Assembly: GCA_964470915.1 (NCBI GenBank)
Contig: CAYYEM010000062.1
Location: 1-8,076 of the forward strand
Reading direction: 5' to 3'
Origin: CAYPXN01 sp964470915
Lineage (GTDB): Bacteria > UBA10199 > JADFYH01
Length of the DNA: 8,076 bases
The notes below the pieces were generated by a model. The model was not told where the DNA came from and searched no databases. It worked only from the letters and a program-made list of their open reading frames with translations. Every line of letters begins with the position of its first letter. Positions within the stretch are counted from its first letter, which is position 1. A program made the translations under genes and the position numbers. Below, one piece after another: positions 5,096 through 8,076 of the stretch.

Positions 5096-6265
5096 TTAAT
5101 AATTTTTAATTTGCTTCAAATAAGCATCTAAATTTCTTTTCACTTCCTTCAAAGAATCTCCACCTGTTTTTTCTAACAAGGCATCTGCAAGTGTAAAAGC
5201 AATTACATTTTCCGCAATCACTGCTGCCGCTGGCAGAGCACAGGTATCAGATCTTTCAATCGAAGCCTTAAAAGCTTTTTTACTCTTAATATCTACAGAA
5301 TCTAGCGGAGTATAAAGAGTCGAAATCGGCTTCATGGCTCCTCGAATCACGAGCCATTCACCATTTGTCATGCTTCCTTCTAAACCGCCAGCTCCATTTG
5401 TTTTACGATAAAAACTCTTCTTTTTAGAATCATAATAAAGACTGTCGTGCACTTTAGAACCAAAGCGCCTGGCAGCTTCAAAACCCAAACCTATTTCAAC
5501 TCCCTTAATCGCCTGAATACTCATAATTGCTTGAGCTAACTTTCCATCAAGTTTACGATCCCATTGCACATAACTACCCAAGCCCACTGGCAATCCACGC
5601 ACCACCACTTCAAAAACTCCGCCCACTGAATCACCCTTTTTCTTAGCTTCATCAATTCGAGCGATCATTGCTTTTTCAACTTTTTTGTCGAGGGTGCGCA
5701 CTGGACTAGCTTCGGAAATCCGAATCAAATCTTCGAAAGAAGCACGCTTTTCTCCTAATTCTACATCTGCCAATGAAACCACGAAGCCAATCAATTCAAT
5801 TCCACAGGCTTCTAAAAGTTGTCGGCTCACAGCACCACAAGCTACACGCATGGTGGTCTCTCGCGCAGAAGCTCTTTCTAAAACATTTCTCAAATCATCA
5901 TGATCAAACTTCATCCCACCCGACAAATCAGCATGTCCAGGACGAGGTCTGGTAACAACTCTTTTCAATTGTTTAGGATTTCCTTGCACAGCCATTTCAT
6001 CTTGCCAAGTTACCCAATCACGATTGGTCACTTGCAAACAAATGGGAGAACCTAGTGATTTACCGAATCGAACTCCTGAAAGAATTTGAACTTCATCCTT
6101 TTCAATTGTCATGCGTCCACCACGGCCATAACCCTGCTGACGACGAAACAACTGCCTATTAATCGCTTCAATAGAAACAGGCACAGCTGCGGGCATACCA
6201 TCTAAAATAGTAGTAAGTGCCTGACCGTGAGATTCACCACTTGTAAGGTATTTTAAACGACTCAT
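5096..6265 (-). CDS. aroC: Chorismate synthase
   Basis: This enzyme eliminates phosphate from EPSP to give chorismate, the last shared step to aromatic amino acids and folate. It needs reduced FMN and forms a cytoplasmic tetramer. Landmarks are TSGESHG (8-14, with catalytic-type His13), RRQQGYGRGGRM (41-52), RPRPGHADLSGGMKFDHDD (106-124, with His111), RASARETTMRVA (131-142), TNGAGGLEGSMTNGE (mid C-terminal half) and SDTCALPAAAVIAENV near the end. At 389 residues it belongs to the longer form of the family, as in Bacillus, rather than the form of about 360 residues in E. coli. The Shine-Dalgarno before the ATG is poor (AGAAG about 13 nt upstream). The gene is separated from aroK by two terminator-like hairpins and from the XRE gene by 213 nt, so it may have its own promoter. 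Confidence 0.97.
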   Translation of the reverse strand: MSRLKYLTSGESHGQALTTILDGMPAAVPVSIEAINRQLFRRQQGYGRGGRMTIEKDEVQILSGVRFGKSLGSPICLQVTNRDWVTWQDEMAVQGNPKQLKRVVTRPRPGHADLSGGMKFDHDDLRNVLERASARETTMRVACGAVSRQLLEACGIELIGFVVSLADVELGEKRASFEDLIRISEASPVRTLDKKVEKAMIARIDEAKKKGDSVGGVFEVVVRGLPVGLGSYVQWDRKLDGKLAQAIMSIQAIKGVEIGLGFEAARRFGSKVHDSLYYDSKKKSFYRKTNGAGGLEGSMTNGEWLVIRGAMKPISTLYTPLDSVDIKSKKAFKASIERSDTCALPAAAVIAENVIAFTLADALLEKTGGDSLKEVKRNLDAYLKQIKNY

Positions 6266-6321
6266 AAAAAATACGTATCTTCTGAAAAATCTACCTCTGC
6301 AGAAAAGACTTTTGTTTTATC

Positions 6322-6341
6322 TTTGCATACCCAGATGCAAA
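6322..6341. promoter_or_regulatory. Perfect 7-bp inverted repeat upstream of aroC, possible operator
   Basis: TTTGCAT (6322-6328) and ATGCAAA (6335-6341) are separated by 6 nt (ACCCAG). It lies 57 nt upstream of the aroC start, where a promoter would be expected. A dyad of this size suits a dimeric HTH regulator. The XRE protein encoded next door is an obvious candidate, but this is inference. No T-run follows in either direction, so it is not a terminator. A TTTACA-like hexamer overlaps the same area on the minus strand, but I see no good partner -10. Confidence 0.35.
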
Positions 6342-6391
6342 AAAATGTAAATCAAAAAGTCGGAAAATCCCGAGTTTAATCCTGAGCGATG

Positions 6392-6427
6392 CCTTAAGAT
6401 TCTTCTACTTAAAAAAGAATTCTTAGG
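6392..6427. repeat. Inverted repeat between the XRE gene and aroC
   Basis: CCTTAAGATTCTT (6392-6404) pairs with AAGAATTCTTAGG (6415-6427), giving about 12 pairs with two single-base bulges around a 10-nt loop. It lies downstream of the XRE stop. No T-run follows on either strand. It may be a transcript-end structure or a leader structure of aroC. Confidence 0.4.
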
Positions 6428-6478
6428 AATCGAAGGATAAAATCATGAAAGGACAGAAAAAAAGAAGAGCTTAAACAA

Positions 6479-6712
6479 TTAAACTTCTCCCTCTGGAAAA
6501 ACTTTATCTTTATCTGAAAGTTTAAGCCCCAAAGCTAAGATAATTTTTCGCTTCGTATCCATTCGGCAGGTCATACCTGCTTCGATACGATCGATTGTTA
6601 AGGCAGAGAGCCCTGCTTTTCTGGCAAGTTCTGCCTTACTCATTAAAAGCTCTTCACGACATTTCTGCACAAAATTTTTCACGTAGTCTTTTGGTTTTGT
6701 ATTGCCTGGCAT
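6479..6712 (-). CDS. Small XRE/Cro-C1-type HTH transcriptional regulator
   Basis: This 77-residue protein is almost entirely a helix-turn-helix domain. The HTH runs about 22-66: LLMSKAELARKAGLSALTID, then RIEAGMTCRMDTKRKII and LALGLKL. The AELARKAGLS and TIDRIEAG parts are the scaffold and recognition helices. It has no sensor or dimerisation domain beyond this, so it probably binds DNA as a simple dimer. The start is supported by AAGGA (6721-6725) with a spacing of 8 nt. It lies between the prepilin peptidase gene and aroC, both on the same strand, and may regulate either of them or itself. Single-domain XRE proteins can also be antitoxins, but no toxin-like partner is adjacent, so a stand-alone regulator is favoured. 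Confidence 0.85.
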   Translation of the reverse strand: MPGNTKPKDYVKNFVQKCREELLMSKAELARKAGLSALTIDRIEAGMTCRMDTKRKIILALGLKLSDKDKVFPEGEV

Positions 6713-6720
6713 AGGAAAGA

Positions 6721-6768
6721 TCCTTTTGAATGAAGCTAAATATATTCAAATTATCCTCCAGACTACAA
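6721..6768 (-). promoter_or_regulatory. Candidate promoter and ribosome site of the XRE gene
   Basis: On the minus strand TTGTAG (6768-6763) and TATATT (6744-6739) are spaced by 18 nt. The -10 is good (5 of 6) and the -35 weak. The predicted start would be about 20 nt before the ATG, leaving room for AAGGA (6725-6721). The Shine-Dalgarno can pair with TCCT right before the ATG (AGGA, 4-nt loop, TCCT), a possible minor translation brake. Based on pattern only. Confidence 0.35.
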
Positions 6769-6795
6769 TAAAAGCCATTAATGAGCAAGTCATTG

Positions 6796-6867
6796 AAAAA
6801 TTTTTTTTAAAAAAGTTTAAAAATTTAATATAATTTATATTAAATTATATAAATTATACATAATTTA
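6796..6867. repeat. Very AT-rich spacer with two overlapping palindromes
   Basis: The stretch is almost pure A/T. AATTTAATATAA (6822-6833) and TTATATTAAATT (6835-6846) are a perfect 12-bp inverted repeat around one base. ATTTATAT (6833-6840) and ATATAAAT (6847-6854) form a second perfect dyad that excludes the first. It lies between the pilD-type gene and the XRE promoter. It could be a terminator-like end for pilD transcripts, an upstream promoter (UP) element, or an easily melted or nucleoid-protein-bound site. Confidence 0.55.
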
Positions 6868-6880
6868 GGCAGGCCATCCA

Positions 6881-7690
6881 TCAAAACAATGAGCGCATCC
6901 AGGTAAAATAAAGCCTTAAAATTTCAGTTCCACTGAACAAATAAAGCAAAGCACCCCCTACAATAAAAGGTCCATAAGGTAAGGCTGAGTGCAAACGGTA
7001 TTTTGAAAAAATCATGAGGAAAATTCCAAAGATAGAAGCAAACAATGAAGAAAATAAAAAAACAAAAAAGACCGCTTTCCATCCCAAAAAAGCTCCAATC
7101 ATCGCCATGAGTTTTACGTCACCCATTCCCAAACCTTCTTGTTTTCGAAGCAGCTCATAAGTTTTTGCAATCAGCCATAACACACCTGCTCCAATGACAA
7201 TCCCTAAAAGCGAATCATAAAAAGTCTGCAGAGGATGAAGAAAATTCTGATTCACTTGATGTACACCCACTCCTACTAAAGTAAATGGAAGGGAAATCAC
7301 ATCTGGAATCAAAAAATGTTTGAGATCAATAAAGGTAATAACAATCAAAGGACAAACAAAGGTAAAAAACCAAAGTGCTGCCTTGGGAGAAAATTGAAAT
7401 TTCCATAGACAAAACAAGGCTAAAAGACCAGTTGTCCATTCAACCACAGGATAAATAAAAGAAATTTTATTTTTACATTTCCTGCATTTAGCTCCCAAAA
7501 TAAAAAAACTAATCAAAGGAATATTATCATACCAGGCAATTAAAGAATGACAGTGGGGACAAAGAGATCGAGGACCTACAATCGATTTTTCTTCAGGAAT
7601 TCTGGCGATACAAACATTTAAAAATGAGCCAAAAACAATTCCAATTAGAAAACCAAAAAGATAAATCAATAAGCTTGGAAATATTATCAT
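6881..7690 (-). CDS. pilD: Type IV prepilin peptidase / leader peptidase (A24 family)
   Basis: This integral membrane aspartic protease cleaves the leader from type IV prepilins and type II secretion pseudopilins. Bifunctional members also N-methylate the new N-terminus. The 269 residues fit the bifunctional size. GSFLNVCIARIPEE (21-34) begins the N-terminal domain. A zinc-type site has two CxxC pairs, C44/C47 and C69/C72, around the conserved WYDNIPLISFFIL stretch. The two catalytic aspartates are D122 in IDLKHFLIPD and D191 in GLGMGDVK. Several hydrophobic membrane segments are visible (about 5-25, 83-96, 105-121, 134-145, 161-176, 192-225, 245-260). The Shine-Dalgarno is weak (AAGATG before TTTATATG). 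A divergent gene starts 80 nt away, so promoters must lie in that spacer. Pilin genes are not in the window. The symbol is given by family; a GspO role is equally possible. Confidence 0.93.
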   Translation of the reverse strand: MIIFPSLLIYLFGFLIGIVFGSFLNVCIARIPEEKSIVGPRSLCPHCHSLIAWYDNIPLISFFILGAKCRKCKNKISFIYPVVEWTTGLLALFCLWKFQFSPKAALWFFTFVCPLIVITFIDLKHFLIPDVISLPFTLVGVGVHQVNQNFLHPLQTFYDSLLGIVIGAGVLWLIAKTYELLRKQEGLGMGDVKLMAMIGAFLGWKAVFFVFLFSSLFASIFGIFLMIFSKYRLHSALPYGPFIVGGALLYLFSGTEILRLYFTWMRSLF

Positions 7691-7770
7691 ATAAACATCT
7701 TATATTTTTTATTGTTTTTTTCCACTTCAATGGTAGCTAAGACAAAATTTTTTAGAATGGGAGTTTATTC

Positions 7771-8076
7771 ATGACAAAACATCTTACACCCGAAGAAGAA
7801 TATTTTGCTCGCGAAAACTTAGCCAAAATTCAAAAACTGGCTGAAGAAAAACGCGATCAAATGGCAAAAGCAGAACAAGAAAAACTCAAAGCACTTCATT
7901 GGATGCATTGTGCCAAATGTGGCCATGAGCTGCATCCTATTGAATTTCGAGGCATGACCATCGATAAATGCTTTCATTGCGGAGGTGTGTTCTTAGATAA
8001 CGGTGAACTCGAAAAGCTGGCAGGACACGAATCTGGGGTCATGAATGCCGTATTGAGTTTGTTTAAAACGAAATAA
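7771..8076 (+). CDS. zf-TFIIB-type zinc-ribbon protein
   Basis: This 101-residue protein has a helical, highly charged N-terminal half (about 6-43, EEEYFARENLAKI and LAEEKRDQMAKAEQEK) likely to form a coiled coil. A zinc ribbon follows, with C47xxC50 and C67xxC70. The second knuckle reads IDKCFHCGGVFLDNGELEKL, the hallmark of the bacterial zf-TFIIB family. Function in bacteria is poorly known; nucleic-acid or protein binding is usual for ribbons. A good Shine-Dalgarno (GGGAG, 7759-7763) lies 7 nt before the ATG. The gene is divergent from pilD, with an 80-nt spacer, and its stop is the last codon of the window. I see no functional link to the aro genes. Confidence 0.85.
   Translation: MTKHLTPEEEYFARENLAKIQKLAEEKRDQMAKAEQEKLKALHWMHCAKCGHELHPIEFRGMTIDKCFHCGGVFLDNGELEKLAGHESGVMNAVLSLFKTK

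Noticed and set aside
5685..5955. Two overlapping plus-strand frames inside aroC
   Set aside because: They are antisense to conserved chorismate synthase motifs and have no family resemblance.
6479..6712. Antitoxin of a toxin-antitoxin pair
   Set aside because: No small toxin-like gene lies next to it on either strand; neighbours are aroC and a prepilin peptidase.
7753..7758. TAGAAT as -10 box of the zinc-ribbon gene
   Set aside because: It touches the ribosome site at 7759, so transcription would begin after it, and there is no -35 at the right distance.

Overview
The window is an AT-rich bacterial chromosomal segment. Nine of its genes lie on the minus strand. A zinc-ribbon gene at the right edge and the tail of one gene at the left edge lie on the plus strand. 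Encoded proteins and gene order (type IV prepilin peptidase, small XRE regulator, aroC, aroK, aroB, aroQ, TPR proteins, hisS) resemble uncultured Deltaproteobacteria-type lineages. That placement is an inference from general resemblance, with modest confidence. A run of exactly 100 N inside aroQ shows that this is a scaffold, probably a metagenome bin or draft genome.

Layout from left to right: the proline-rich C-terminal end of a plus-strand gene (1-120); a 125-bp imperfect palindrome between convergent genes (124-248); hisS; a TPR protein; aroQ, broken by the gap; a small one-TPR protein overlapping aroQ; aroB; a 253-bp repeat region; aroK; a pair of terminator-like hairpins; aroC; a 213-bp intergenic stretch with two inverted repeats; an XRE-family HTH gene; a very AT-rich spacer with palindromes; a prepilin peptidase (pilD type); and a divergent zf-TFIIB-type protein.

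Functionally the core is a shikimate-pathway cluster. AroB makes 3-dehydroquinate, AroQ dehydrates it, AroK phosphorylates shikimate and AroC makes chorismate. The genes for DAHP synthase, shikimate dehydrogenase and EPSP synthase are not in the window. The block from aroB to hisS is tightly packed (spacings of 33, -14, 9 and 11 nt), as in an operon. aroC, the XRE gene and pilD are separated by longer spacers.

The most interesting signal lies between aroK and aroB. The last 45 nt of aroK are present three times: the live end plus two relic tails. They are separated by two identical 77-nt elements, each made of three hairpins. The tail nearest aroB differs from the live tail almost only at synonymous positions and lies 9 nt from the aroB start. 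This suggests that it is the original aroK end, that a hairpin element arrived with a replacement aroK 3' end, and that a later unequal crossover duplicated the 122-bp unit. Upstream, a terminator-like hairpin runs directly into the aroK start codon and may act as an attenuator.
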